Shown here piece by piece: positions 54,989-64,000 of a stretch of 64,000 nucleotides of DNA. Every line of letters starts with the position of its first letter. Within the stretch, counting starts at the first letter, position 1. Source of the DNA: JAUXFS01 sp963772635 (GTDB taxonomy: Bacteria > Pseudomonadota > Alphaproteobacteria > Rhodospirillales > Defluviicoccaceae); contig CAVYYK010000016.1 of NCBI GenBank assembly GCA_963772635.1, positions 128,244 through 192,243 on the forward strand. The letters run 5' to 3'. Under the pieces are notes generated by a model. The model was not told the DNA's origin, ran no database searches, and saw only the letters and a program-made list of their open reading frames with translations. The translations under genes were made by a program, and so were the position numbers.

Positions 54989-56422
54989 GTGAGCGACCTC
55001 CTCGCTACCAACGACCTTTTCTTCGGGGCTGCCGGCCTCGATCGAGGACATGTCGAGAAACACGTCGAGGCGGCGCTGGCGGGCGCCGATGACGGCGAGC
55101 TGTTTCTGGAGTACCGCCAGTCGGAAGGTCTGGTGTTCGATGACGGCCGGCTGAAGAGCGCCGCCTTCGATACGACCCGGGGGTTCGGACTTCGCGCGGT
55201 CGCCGGCGACGTCACCGGTTACGCCCATGCTTCGGAACTGAGCGATGCCGCGATCGCGCGTGCCGCCGAAACGGTGAGGGCGGTACGGGCTGGCCATGGC
55301 GGCAGCGTCGCCGTCGGTCCGGCGCGCACCAATCGCGAGCTCTACATCAGCGACAATCCCCTGGCCCTCGTCGACTTCAACGAAAAGGTCGACCTGCTCG
55401 CCGAAATCGACCGCTACGCCAGGGGCAGCGACGAGCGGGTGCGTCAGGTATCGGCGTCGCTGACCGGCGAGTGGCAGGCGGTCCAGATCCTGCGGCCGGG
55501 GGGTGAGCGCATGGCGGATATTCGGCCGCTGGTGCGCCTCAACGTCTCCATCGTCGTCGAACGGGATGGCCGGATGGAGAGCGGCAGCCATGGAACGGGC
55601 GGTCGCCAATTGTATGACGGCTTGTTATCGCGCGACACATGGACCGCGGCCGTCGACGAAGCGCTCCGCCAGGCCTTGATCAATCTCGAGTCGGTGCCGG
55701 CGCCGGCGGGCGAGATGACGGTGGTTCTCGGACCGGGTTGGCCGGGGATCCTGCTCCACGAGGCCATCGGACACGGCTTGGAGGGCGATTTCAACCGCAA
55801 GGGGACATCGGCCTTTGCCGGCTTGACCGGCCAACGAATCGCGTCCCCCGGCGTCACCGTGGTCGACGACGGCACCATACCCGATCGTCGTGGTTCCCTC
55901 ACCATCGACGACGAGGGGACACCGACGCAGCGAACCGTGCTGATCGAAAACGGAGTCCTCGTCGGCTTCATCCAGGACCGGCAGAATTCCCGGCTGATGG
56001 GTGCGGCGTCGACCGGCAACGGGCGGCGCCAGAGCTTCGCCCATCACCCGATGCCGCGCATGACCAATACCTACATGGTCGCCGGCAACGACGATCCGGG
56101 GGAGATCCTGGCGTCCGTCAAGAAGGGGCTCTACGCGGTCGCGTTCGGCGGCGGCCAGGTCGACATCACCTCCGGCAAGTTCGTGTTTTCGTGCACCGAG
56201 GCCTACAGGATCGAGGACGGCAGGCTCGGCGCGCCGGTCAAGGGCGCGACGCTGATCGGCAACGGCCCCGACGTTCTGACCAAGGTATCGATGGTCGGAA
56301 ACGATCTTCGCTTGGACCCGGGCATCGGCACCTGCGGCAAGGACGGCCAGAGTGTGCCCGTCGGGGTCGGCCAGCCGACACTGAAGATCGAAAATCTGAC
56401 GGTCGGCGGAACGGCGGTCTAG
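54989..56422 (+). CDS. tldD: Metalloprotease TldD
   Basis: A 477-residue catalytic subunit of the TldD/TldE protease. The zinc site is LLHEAIGHGLEGDFNRKG (H-E-x3-H), and a downstream Cys segment FVFSCTEAYRIEDG completes the fold. Other conserved pieces are RTNRELYISDNPL and HHPMPRMTNTYM. GTG 54989 is chosen because CGGAGGAATCA stands just before it; the frame starting at 54941 lacks such a site. TldE (PmbA) is encoded 8 kb away on the other strand. The stop is one base from the gshA stop on the opposite strand. Confidence 0.95.
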   Translation: MSDLLATNDLFFGAAGLDRGHVEKHVEAALAGADDGELFLEYRQSEGLVFDDGRLKSAAFDTTRGFGLRAVAGDVTGYAHASELSDAAIARAAETVRAVRAGHGGSVAVGPARTNRELYISDNPLALVDFNEKVDLLAEIDRYARGSDERVRQVSASLTGEWQAVQILRPGGERMADIRPLVRLNVSIVVERDGRMESGSHGTGGRQLYDGLLSRDTWTAAVDEALRQALINLESVPAPAGEMTVVLGPGWPGILLHEAIGHGLEGDFNRKGTSAFAGLTGQRIASPGVTVVDDGTIPDRRGSLTIDDEGTPTQRTVLIENGVLVGFIQDRQNSRLMGAASTGNGRRQSFAHHPMPRMTNTYMVAGNDDPGEILASVKKGLYAVAFGGGQVDITSGKFVFSCTEAYRIEDGRLGAPVKGATLIGNGPDVLTKVSMVGNDLRLDPGIGTCGKDGQSVPVGVGQPTLKIENLTVGGTAV

Positions 56423-56423
56423 G

Positions 56424-57793
56424 TTAGTACGCGTACTCCCTGAACACCGGGTCGACGCTGCCGTTCCAGCGTCCTCCATAGGCTGCGAGAAGGTCTTCGG
56501 CCGGGGTAAAATTGGACTCGGCGATTCGAAACAGCGGATTGAGAAACTTGGTTTCATCGAGCCCGACGCCGTCCTCTAAGCGTCGTCGGCGGAGCCCTTC
56601 CCGCGAAATTTGCAGGGTGAGACACGGCGAGGTCACGAACCGTCCCCGTCCTGAACGGCGCCTTGAGAGCAAGCCGCGCCACGTCGGTTTGCATGACTGC
56701 GATTTCCTCCGGCGTCCAGTCCTTGACGAGATCCCATGCGGCATCTCTGGCGGAGGTGTCGTAAAGCAACCCCACCCAGAAAGCGGGAAGAGCGCAAAGC
56801 CGGTTCCACGGACCGCCGTCCGCGCCCCTCATTTCGAGGAATTGCTTCAGGCGCACCTCCGGAAACGCGGTCGTCAGATGGTCGGTCCAGTCCGCGATCG
56901 TCGGGTACTCGCCGGGGTATCCCGGGAGGCGGCCGGCCAGGAAGTCCTTGAACGATTGACCGGCAACGTCGATGTAGCGGCCATTCCGGTAAACGAAGTA
57001 CATCGGTACATCAAGCATGTAGTCGACGTAACGCTCGAAGCCGAAACCGTCCTCGAAAACGAATGGGAGAATGCCACACCGATCGGGATCGGTATCTGTC
57101 CAAACGTGGCTGCGATAGCTGAGGAACCCCGTGGGCTTTCCGTGCTTGAACGGTGAATTGGCGAACAGCGCCGTTGCGATCGGCTGTAGCGCAAGACCGA
57201 TACGGAACATCTGCGCCATCGTCGCTTCGCTGTCGAAGTCCAGGTTCACCTGCACGGTGCACGTGGCGAGCATCATATCCAAACCGAGAGTGCCTCTCGT
57301 CGGCATGTACCTGCGCATGATTTCGTAACGGCCCTTGGGCATCGACGGTACTTCGGATATCGGCCACTTCGGCTGATAGCCGACCCCGAGGAAACCAATG
57401 CTCAAATCGGCCGCGATCGTTTTGACTTGGTTGAGATGTGTGTCGATTTCACCGCAGGTTTGGTGGATGCTGTGCAGCGGAGCCCCGGAAAGCTCCAACT
57501 GGCCGCCCGGTTCCAGTGTCACCGAACAGCCTCCGTCGTCGACAAGCGCGATAGGTTTGCCGTTCTCGAGGATCGGTCGCCAACCAAAGCGGGTCAAACC
57601 CTCCAAGATGGTACGGATGCTCCGAGGACCGTCGTAGGGGAGTGGCGCGCAATCCTCGAGCCGGTAAGCGAGTTTTTCGTGCTCGGTTCCGATGCGCCAC
57701 GCCGTCTGCCGGCTTGCAACCCGCTTCCAGGTATTGAACCAAGCGGCGTTTTTCGGTGATCGGCTCGCCGGAATGTGAGTCTACGTCGGGCAT
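56424..57793 (-). CDS. gshA: Glutamate-cysteine ligase GshA (two frameshifts)
   Basis: First enzyme of glutathione synthesis, of the alpha/plant GCS2 type. The N-terminus MPDVDSHSGEPITEKRRLVQ with YLEAGCKPAD is in one frame. After a surplus G near 57712 the second frame gives WRIGTEHEKLAYRLEDCAPL, FGWRPILENGKPIALVDDGG, VTLEPGGQLELSGAPL, HQTCGEIDTHL and MLATCTVQVNLDF. Near 56640 a second surplus base moves to ISREGLRRRRLEDG and NPLFRIAESNFTPAEDLL, the normal end at 56424. The 3n+2 length fits two extra bases. It converges on tldD with one base between. Confidence 0.9.
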
Positions 57794-57825
57794 GATATTT
57801 CGCCTGTTCGGTTCGATCGGGAAGC

Positions 57826-58590
57826 TTAGTGCTTATTTTGGGATTCGACCACAGCCTGCCAACACGCGAGCGCGGAAAGCGCCGCCGTTTCCGCGCGAAG
57901 AATCCGCGGGCTCAGCGCCACGGCCGTAGCAAACGGCAGCGCGGTCATGTCGTCAAGTTCGGCTTTGGTGAAACCGCCTTCCGGTCCGACCAGCAGCCCG
58001 GGAGGTTGCTGGCGCCTATCCGCGACCCGGGCGCCGATGGCTGTCAATACGTCGAGCAGGGGTCTCCCTTGGCCGCTGCAATCCATAACCAGGAGCTCCC
58101 TGTCGTTTGGCCAATCGGCGACGAGGTCGCCGAGGCTGGACGGTTCCGAGACGATGGGAACGGTCAGTCGATCGCATTGCTCGGCGGCCTCGATCGCATA
58201 CGCGCGCAGCCGCTGGAGGTTGACACGATCCGTCGCCGTGCGACCGGTGAATACCGGCCAAAGCCGAGACGCTCCGAGTTCCGTTGCCTTTTCGACGACG
58301 AACTGGGTGCGCGTTTTTTTCAGCGGCGCAAATGCGAGCCAGGGTCCGGTCTCGGGCCCCTGGGGTCTCAGATTGTCTTCGATGTCGAGGATGCAATCGT
58401 TCCTGCCGACCCGATCGACGCATGCCTGCCACTCGCCGTCCTCGCCGTTGAACAGCGCGATCCTATCGCCGGCCTTTGTCCGCATCACATGAACGAGGTA
58501 GTGGCACTGCATGCCGCGAAGGGTGATGCTCTCGTCCTTCTTCAAGCCCTCGTTTACGAACAGGCGAATTTTGGATCCGGATGTCGCCAT
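57826..58590 (-). CDS. rsmE: 16S rRNA (uracil-1498-N3)-methyltransferase RsmE
   Basis: A 254-residue SPOUT-fold enzyme that methylates U1498 of 16S rRNA. It has a PUA-like N-terminal domain (IRLFVNEGLKKDESITLRGM, HYLVHVMRTKAGDRIALFNG) and the SPOUT core with LLVGPEGGFTKAELDDM and LSPRILRAETAALSAL (deep trefoil knot). KKTRTQFVVEKATELG is also typical. ATG 58590 is preferred over the frame to 58626. gshA follows 32 bases downstream, so the two may share a transcript. It is divergent from ubiA. Confidence 0.93.
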   Translation of the reverse strand: MATSGSKIRLFVNEGLKKDESITLRGMQCHYLVHVMRTKAGDRIALFNGEDGEWQACVDRVGRNDCILDIEDNLRPQGPETGPWLAFAPLKKTRTQFVVEKATELGASRLWPVFTGRTATDRVNLQRLRAYAIEAAEQCDRLTVPIVSEPSSLGDLVADWPNDRELLVMDCSGQGRPLLDVLTAIGARVADRRQQPPGLLVGPEGGFTKAELDDMTALPFATAVALSPRILRAETAALSALACWQAVVESQNKH

Positions 58591-58677
58591 CGCCCTGCCT
58601 GAAACCTGAACTGCGCTGTCGTACACGCTGGTTCAATGATTTGCCAGACCCGGGGCGGATCGCGTATCAGTTCCACC

Positions 58678-59598
58678 ATGGTCGATATGACGAAATTGGC
58701 GGCCGCCGACATCCCGGTGGGGAACTGGATCGACCGCTGGGCGCCGGCGACGATCAGGCCGTATCTGCGTTTGGCGCGTGTCGATCGGCCGATCGGAACC
58801 TGGCTACTGCTGTTGCCGTGCTGGTGGAGCGTGGCACTGGCGTCTCCGTCGTGGCCGAGTTTGTCGCTCCTGGTTCTTTTCGCCATCGGAGCGCTGGTCA
58901 TGCGCGGCGCCGGTTGCACCCTCAACGATATCGCGGACCGTAACTTCGACGGCCGCGTCGCGCGCACCGCCAGTCGACCGATACCGAGCGGCGCCGTCAG
59001 CGTCCGCCAGGCTCTCGCTTTTTTGGTCCTGCTGTCACTGATCGGGCTTCTCGTCCTGCTCCAGTTCAACATCTTTGCGGTCGGCGTCGGTGTGGCGTCG
59101 CTGGTCCTGGTCGCGATCTATCCGTTCACCAAGCGTGTGACCCATTGGCCTCAGGCGGTGCTGGGGCTCACCTTCAATTGGGGAGCGTTGTTGGGCTGGG
59201 CCGCGGTGAGGGGCGATCTCGGTTGGCCGGCGCTTGCTCTTTACGGGGCCGGTATTTTCTGGACACTGGGCTACGACACGATCTACGCCCACCAGGACAA
59301 GGAGGACGATGCGCTCCTCGGCGTCAAATCCACCGCGCTTCTTCTCGGTGGGGCGACCCGTCCTTGGTTGTCCGGTTTCTATGGGATGGCCGCGACGTTG
59401 CTGGGCGTCACCGGATACATTGCCGGCCTCGCATGGCCGTTCTTCGCGTTTCTCTTGCTCGCGACCGCTCATCTCTGGTGGCAGACCGCGACCGTGAAGA
59501 TCAACGAACCCAAGGATTGCCTGGCGAAGTTCAAGTCGAACCGTGAGTTCGGAATCTTGGTATTTTTGGGAATCGTCGCGGGACGCCTCGCCGCATAA
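58678..59598 (+). CDS. ubiA: 4-hydroxybenzoate polyprenyltransferase UbiA
   Basis: Inner-membrane prenyltransferase of 306 residues that joins a polyprenyl chain to 4-hydroxybenzoate in ubiquinone synthesis. About nine hydrophobic segments are present. The first Asp-rich motif is GCTLNDIADRNFDG (N-D-x2-D) and the second DTIYAHQDKEDDALLG (D-x3-D). SRPIPSGAVS follows the first, as in the family. ATG 58678 is used; ATG 58636 is an alternative and neither has a clear Shine-Dalgarno. ubiD follows after 29 bases. Confidence 0.93.
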   Translation: MVDMTKLAAADIPVGNWIDRWAPATIRPYLRLARVDRPIGTWLLLLPCWWSVALASPSWPSLSLLVLFAIGALVMRGAGCTLNDIADRNFDGRVARTASRPIPSGAVSVRQALAFLVLLSLIGLLVLLQFNIFAVGVGVASLVLVAIYPFTKRVTHWPQAVLGLTFNWGALLGWAAVRGDLGWPALALYGAGIFWTLGYDTIYAHQDKEDDALLGVKSTALLLGGATRPWLSGFYGMAATLLGVTGYIAGLAWPFFAFLLLATAHLWWQTATVKINEPKDCLAKFKSNREFGILVFLGIVAGRLAA

Positions 59599-59627
59599 GC
59601 GAGAACCCATGCTTGGAAGGGCGCGTC

Positions 59628-61151
59628 ATGGCCTATAGGTCGCTTCGCGATTTTATCGACCATCTGGAACGGCAAGGCCGGTTGGTTCGCGTGACCGAAC
59701 CCGTATCGCCGGTCCTGGAAATGACCGAGATTCAAACCCGGTTGCTCGCCGAGGGCGGACCGGCGGTACTTTTCGAACATGTCGTCGGGCACGATGGTAC
59801 CCGCCACGAGATGCCCGTTTTGGTCAATTTGTTCGGAACCGTCGAAAGAGTTGCATGGGGAATGAATCGCGAGCCGGCGCAGTTGCGCGAGGTTGGCGAG
59901 TTGCTCGCATTTCTCCGCCAACCCGAGCCTCCCGACGGCTGGCGCGCAACCTTGGAAATGCTTCCCTTGGTCAAGGCGGTGATGGCGATGAAACCGAAGA
60001 CGGTTGCCACCGCACCGTGTCAGGAGGTGATCTGGAAAGGCGACGAGATCGACCTCGCACGGCTCCCGATCCAGACATGCTGGCCGGGAGAACCCGCCCC
60101 GCTGATCACATGGCCGCTCGTGGTCACCCAGGGTCCGAAGGCGACCAAGCAGGGTGGTGACAAAAGAGATGTTTGCAACTTGGGCATCTACCGGATGCAG
60201 GTTACCGGCCGCAACACCACCTACATGCGTTGGCTCAAACAACGGGGCGGCGCCCAGCACCATTCCCGCTGGAAGAAGGAGCGAACGGACGGTCTGCCGG
60301 CCGCCGCCGTCATCGGCGCCGACCCGGGCACCATTCTCGCCGCGGTCACTCCCGTTCCCGACACGTTGTCCGAGTACCAGTTCGCCGGACTGTTACGGGG
60401 CGCGAAAGTGGAATTGGTCGACTGCAAGACCATCCCCTTGCAGGTTCCGGCCCAGGCCGAGATCGTCATCGAGGGTTTCGTGTCGTTGGACGAATACGGT
60501 GACGAAGGACCTTACGGAGATCACACCGGCTACTACAACGCCGTGGAGCCCTTCCCCGTATTCACCGTCAGCGCCATCACGATGCGCCGCAAACCCATCT
60601 ACCTTTCCACATTCACCGGTCGCCCGCCCGACGAGCCTTCTGTTTTGGGCGAGGCGTTGAACGAGGTTTTCATCCCGCTGCTCATCCAACAATTCCCGGA
60701 GATCGTCGATTTTTGGCTTCCGCCGGAGGCGTGCTCGTACCGGGTCGCGGTGGTGTCGATGAAAAAAGCCTATGCGGGCCACGCCAAGCGCGTGATGATG
60801 GCCGTGTGGTCGTATCTGCGCCAGTTCATGTACACCAAGTTCGTTGTTGTCGTGGACGAGGACATCGATGCGCGGGACTGGAAAGACGTCATATGGGCCA
60901 TGTCCACCAATGTCGACCCGGCTCGCGACATCACGGTGATCGAGAACACCCCCATCGACTATCTCGATTTCGCCTCGCCGGAGTCGGGGTTGGGCAGCAA
61001 GCTCGGGATCGACGCAACGACGAAGACGCCACCCGAAACCAAGCGGACATGGGGGCGAAAGATCCGAATGACGGAAAATGTCATCGAAGAAGTCACCCGA
61101 AAATGGTCGAATTACGGATTGCCAGGAAGCGGCAAGCCGATTTGGAAATAA
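59628..61151 (+). CDS. ubiD: 3-octaprenyl-4-hydroxybenzoate carboxy-lyase UbiD
   Basis: A 507-residue prenylated-FMN decarboxylase that removes the carboxyl group from the UbiA product. Recognised segments: YRSLRDFIDHLERQGRLVRV, NLGIYRMQVTGRNTTYMRWL with HH after RGGAQ, EIVIEGFVSLDEYGDEGPYG (catalytic Glu and metal-binding residues) and STFTGRPPDEPSVLGEALNE. ATG 59628 follows TTGGAAGGG. It is placed right after ubiA, so two ubiquinone steps are together. The prFMN-making UbiX is not in the window. Confidence 0.95.
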   Translation: MAYRSLRDFIDHLERQGRLVRVTEPVSPVLEMTEIQTRLLAEGGPAVLFEHVVGHDGTRHEMPVLVNLFGTVERVAWGMNREPAQLREVGELLAFLRQPEPPDGWRATLEMLPLVKAVMAMKPKTVATAPCQEVIWKGDEIDLARLPIQTCWPGEPAPLITWPLVVTQGPKATKQGGDKRDVCNLGIYRMQVTGRNTTYMRWLKQRGGAQHHSRWKKERTDGLPAAAVIGADPGTILAAVTPVPDTLSEYQFAGLLRGAKVELVDCKTIPLQVPAQAEIVIEGFVSLDEYGDEGPYGDHTGYYNAVEPFPVFTVSAITMRRKPIYLSTFTGRPPDEPSVLGEALNEVFIPLLIQQFPEIVDFWLPPEACSYRVAVVSMKKAYAGHAKRVMMAVWSYLRQFMYTKFVVVVDEDIDARDWKDVIWAMSTNVDPARDITVIENTPIDYLDFASPESGLGSKLGIDATTKTPPETKRTWGRKIRMTENVIEEVTRKWSNYGLPGSGKPIWK

Positions 61152-61191
61152 TATCGATGTGACGAAAACAGAGCACTAGGGATCGAAACGC

Positions 61192-62894
61192 GTGACTCCG
61201 TACCAACCGGACCCCAAAACCGCGCATCTGCGCGAAATTTCGGCTCACTGCAACGCATGGCCGTTCGCCGAGGCTCGCGCGTTGATGCAGCGACTCGAGG
61301 CGAAATCGCCGGATAAAGGATACGTCTTATTCGAAACCGGTTACGGCCCCTCGGGTCTGCCCCATATCGGCACCTTTGGCGAGGTTGTCCGAACGTCCAT
61401 GGTGCGCCATGCGTTTTCGGTGTTGTCCGATGTGCCGACAAGGCTCTTCGTCTTTTCCGACGACATGGATGGTTTGCGCAGCGTTCCCGAAAACGTCCCC
61501 AACAAGGAAATGGTCGCGCAAAATCTTGGCCGGCCGTTGACCGCGATACCGGATCCCTTCGGTACGCACGAGAGTTTCGGTGCTCACAACAACGCCCGAC
61601 TAAGGGGCTTCCTGGACGAGTTCGGTTTCGACTACGAGTTCGTCAGCGCCACCGAGTGCTACAAGAGCGGTCGGTTCGACGAAACCCTTCTCAAGGTCCT
61701 CTCTCGTTACGATCAGGTGACAAACATCATCCTCCCGACTCTTGGCCCCGATCGCCGGGCGACCTACAGCCCATTCCTGCCCGTTTGCGAGAGGACGGGG
61801 CGTGTCTTGCAGGCGCGGGTCGTCGCTCGCGATACGGACGCCGGCACCATCGTCTACGAGGACGAGAACGGCACCAAGGTGGAAACGCCCGTCACCGGAG
61901 GAAGGTGCAAGCTCCAGTGGAAGGCCGATTGGGCGATGAGATGGGTGGCGCTCGGCGTCGACTACGAAATGGCCGGCAAGGACTTGATCGAACTCGGTGC
62001 GTCTTTCGGGCCGCGATCGCCCGGGTCCTCGGGGGTGAGCCGCCGACGGGTTTCAGCTACGAACTGTTTCTCGACGAAAACGGTGAAAAGATCTCCAAGT
62101 CGAGGGGAAACGGTCTCTCGGTCGAGGAATGGCTGCGGTACGCGCCTCCGGAGACGTTGGGGCTGTTCATGTACCAGAAGCCCCGGGCCGCAAAGCGGCT
62201 GTACTTCGATGTCATCCCCCGTACCGTCGACGACTATCTCACTCATCTGGAGAAATTCCCGACACAGGAGGAGATCCGGCAGCTGGACAATCCCGTGTGG
62301 CATATCCACGCCGGACACCCGCCGTCGGAGGACGCGCACATCAGCTACAATGTGCTGCTCAACCTCGCCAGCGTCTGCCACACCGAGGACAAGAACGTGC
62401 TGTGGCATTTCATCTCGCGCTACCGCAGGGGGGCGACACCCGAGTCGGCGCCGATACTCGACAAACTGGTCGGCCACGCCGTCACCTATTACCGCGATTT
62501 CGTCAGGCCGGCGAAAAGCTATCGAAAGCCGACCGAGGAGGAGAGGGCCGCGTTGTCGGAATTGGCCTCGACCCTGGTCGCCCTTCCGGCGGACGCCGAT
62601 GCCGAGACCGTCCAGACCGAAGTCTACGAGATCGGCAAGCATCACCCGTGCTTCGCCGATCTCAAGGCATGGTTTCGATCGCTCTACCAGATCCTGCTCG
62701 GTCAGGATCAGGGGCCGCGGATGGGCTCGTTCATCGTGCTTTACGGCATCCCCGAGACCGTGCGGCTCATCCAACGGGCCGTTGCCGGGGAAGACCTGAG
62801 TAAGCGACGCCTGATCGGTTGGCTCAAAACGGTTATTCCGGCTTGCGCGGGCTCGCGGACGGGCGTCCGGGATGACTTGGCGAACGCGAAGTAG
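61192..62894 (+). CDS. lysK: Class I lysyl-tRNA synthetase LysK (frameshift)
   Basis: Class I LysRS, found in archaea and some alphaproteobacteria in place of class II LysS. It charges tRNA-Lys. The HIGH motif is SGLPHIGTFGEV, and after it FVFSDDMDGLRSVPEN. Near 62010 the frame changes: the first ends ...DYEMAGKDLIELGASFG, the second continues AAIARVLGGEPPTGFSYELF with the KMSKS-type GEKISKSRGNGLS and SRYRRGATPESAP. A net two-base gain (or one-base loss) restores it. The start is GTG 61192. The last 30 codons (from about 62800) are unlike the family and overlap ilvE on the other strand. Confidence 0.92.
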
Positions 62895-63721
62895 AGCTCC
62901 CGCGCCTTCGCGTACAGGGGGCCCGGGCGCAGTTCCACGTCTTCGATGCGGACGCAAGGCTGAACCTTGGCGTAGTTGCCGGTGGCGAAAATCTCATCGG
63001 CGGTCAGCAGTTCGACGAAGTCGATGGCGCGTTCGACGACCTCGATGCCCGTTTCCCGGAGCAGGCCGATGACCCGCTGGCGGGTAATGCCGTTGAGGAA
63101 GGTGCCGTTGGCGGCGGGGGTATGGACCACCCCGTCGTTGACCATGAACAGGTTCGAATAGGCGAACTCGGCGATGTTGCCGTTCGGGTCGTGGACCACG
63201 GCGGTGTCGAAGCCCCTGTCCTTGGCCTCCCGACCGATCCTGGCGACGTTCGGGTAGAGGCACGAAGCCTTCGCCTCCGTCGGCGCCATGTCCTTGGCCG
63301 GCCGGCGATAGCTCGATCGGCACGCGCTGAAACCCGTGGGAGCGGGCAGGGGGGACGTGTAGATCGAGAGCACGAACCGGGTGCTGTCGGCATCGGGGAC
63401 GACGAACCCTTCCTCGGCGAAAAACATCGGGCAGATGTAGAGCTCGGCATCGCTAGGGAACCGGCGTATCCCGTGCCACGCCAAGGCCTCGATCTCCGCC
63501 CCCGTCATCGTCGGTTCGAGGCCGAGGATCCGAGCCGATGCCACCGCGCGAGCGCAATGGCGGTCGAGGTCGGGAGCGACGCCACCGAAAGCACGGGCAC
63601 CGTCGAACACCACGGAAGACAGCCACACCGCATGGCTGCGCGCACTCAAGATCTTCGGATTGCCGACCTGCCATTGGCCGTCGACGAACGTCAGCCCCTC
63701 GCCCCCCTCCGCCTTACCCAT
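62741..63721 (-). CDS. ilvE: Branched-chain amino acid aminotransferase (class IV PLP)
   Basis: A 326-residue PLP aminotransferase that interconverts branched-chain amino acids and their 2-oxo acids. The PLP Lys is in TEAKASCLYPNVARIG; DPNGNIAEFAYSNLFMVND and RQRVIGLLRETGIEVVER follow, as in class IV enzymes. Substrate could also be 4-amino-4-deoxychorismate or D-amino acids. ATG 63721 is chosen (family-like FVDGQWQVGNPKIL soon after). The last 45 residues, after ARELYFAFAKSS, are unlike the family and overlap lysK by 154 bases; a palindrome there seems to have removed the original stop. Confidence 0.88.
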   Translation of the reverse strand: MGKAEGGEGLTFVDGQWQVGNPKILSARSHAVWLSSVVFDGARAFGGVAPDLDRHCARAVASARILGLEPTMTGAEIEALAWHGIRRFPSDAELYICPMFFAEEGFVVPDADSTRFVLSIYTSPLPAPTGFSACRSSYRRPAKDMAPTEAKASCLYPNVARIGREAKDRGFDTAVVHDPNGNIAEFAYSNLFMVNDGVVHTPAANGTFLNGITRQRVIGLLRETGIEVVERAIDFVELLTADEIFATGNYAKVQPCVRIEDVELRPGPLYAKARELYFAFAKSSRTPVREPAQAGITVLSQPIRRRLLRSSPATARWMSRTVSGMP

Positions 63722-63862
63722 GGATCGCCTCCACCTTCCATACCGCCGATCAACGTCCAAGATATACGACACCCGATCGAGCGCCAACCGACCAAGCTTG
63801 GGGGTCGCAGATGCGCTGGCTGACAGCCGACAGCCGACAGCTATCCGCCCTCCGGGCCGAAA

Positions 63863-63999
63863 ATGTCTACCTTTTGTCTACTTTCGGGGCGGTTTTGTCT
63901 ACCTTCGTTACGCATCCGTGGCGGTCAACCCGTTGATTCCAAACGAAACACGTCGCCGCCGAACGTGAAAGGTAGACAAAAGTAGACAAAAGTAGACAT
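63863..63999 (-). repeat. 137-bp palindromic GTCTAC element, copy 2
   Basis: Reverse-complement partner of 37571-37707. GTCTAC units at 63865, 63876 and 63897 (spacing 11 and 21) face GTAGAC units at 63972, 63982 and 63992 (spacing 10 and 10). The core shares CAACCCGTTGA and GTGGCGGTCAACC with copy 1, while about 25 bases beside it have diverged. It lies about 140 bases upstream of the ilvE start, at the window edge, so more units may follow beyond 64000. Confidence 0.9.
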
Positions 64000-64000
64000 G

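Overview
The window is GC-rich chromosomal DNA of an alphaproteobacterium, most likely Rhodospirillales-like. This rests on gene content and style: a class I lysyl-tRNA synthetase, a KorAB 2-oxoglutarate:ferredoxin oxidoreductase followed by an adrenodoxin-type ferredoxin reductase, an alpha/gamma-type glutamate-cysteine ligase, DUF1244, a GTTC-N7-GTTC SOS-type box, CIRCE-controlled groESL and a pst-pho locus led by phoR. No rRNA or tRNA gene and no CRISPR array was seen.

Layout. 0-5 kb: the 3' end of an unidentified gene (possibly an SNF2-type helicase), then a tightly packed catabolic cluster (iron alcohol dehydrogenase, aldehyde dehydrogenase, enolase-superfamily dehydratase/racemase) and the relic of an alpha/beta hydrolase. 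5-10 kb: small membrane and TerB-like proteins, groES-groEL with CIRCE, promoter and terminator, a one-piece FetA-FetB-type ABC transporter and an acyl-CoA thioesterase. 10-19 kb: a diguanylate cyclase and phoR, then pstS-pstC-pstA-pstB-phoU-phoB behind a three-unit Pho box. 19-28 kb: ClC channel, UvrD/PcrA helicase, prmA, pgi and mutL. 28-40 kb: an accessory region of lower and uneven GC, with a BrnT-BrnA toxin-antitoxin pair, an MFS pump, a proline-racemase-family enzyme, a cupin, a DUF5343/Swt1-HEPN gene pair, a pRiA4b ORF-3-like gene, an orphan SOS box, a palindromic GTCTAC repeat element, an aspartic protease and an IS110-family element set in REP-like palindromes. 40-64 kb: core genes rsmD, rluB, a glutamine-amidotransferase-like hydrolase, tadA, DUF1244, purD, xseA, tldE/pmbA, korA-korB-ferredoxin reductase, a rhodanese, metZ, yihY, tldD, gshA, rsmE, ubiA, ubiD, lysK and ilvE, ending in a second copy of the GTCTAC element in inverted orientation.

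How parts work together. PhoR/PhoB sense phosphate and act on the Pho box before the Pst transporter, with PhoU as the link. KorAB reduces ferredoxin with 2-oxoglutarate, and the adjacent reductase can pass those electrons to NADP+. TldD and TldE, encoded 8 kb apart, form one protease. UbiA and UbiD catalyse two steps of ubiquinone synthesis.

Two points matter to any reader. First, at least 13 genes, many of them core (pstB, uvrD, prmA, purD, xseA, metZ, gshA, lysK), are interrupted by small indels or a stop, yet both sides of each break keep conserved family sequence. This looks like uncorrected sequencing error more than decay; I annotate such genes as single loci. Second, the most unusual structures are the 137-bp GTCTAC elements, and two places where a gene end is duplicated as a direct repeat around cargo: a 125-bp mutL 3' end around BrnTA, and about 158 bp of an MFS 5' end around a racemase and a cupin.
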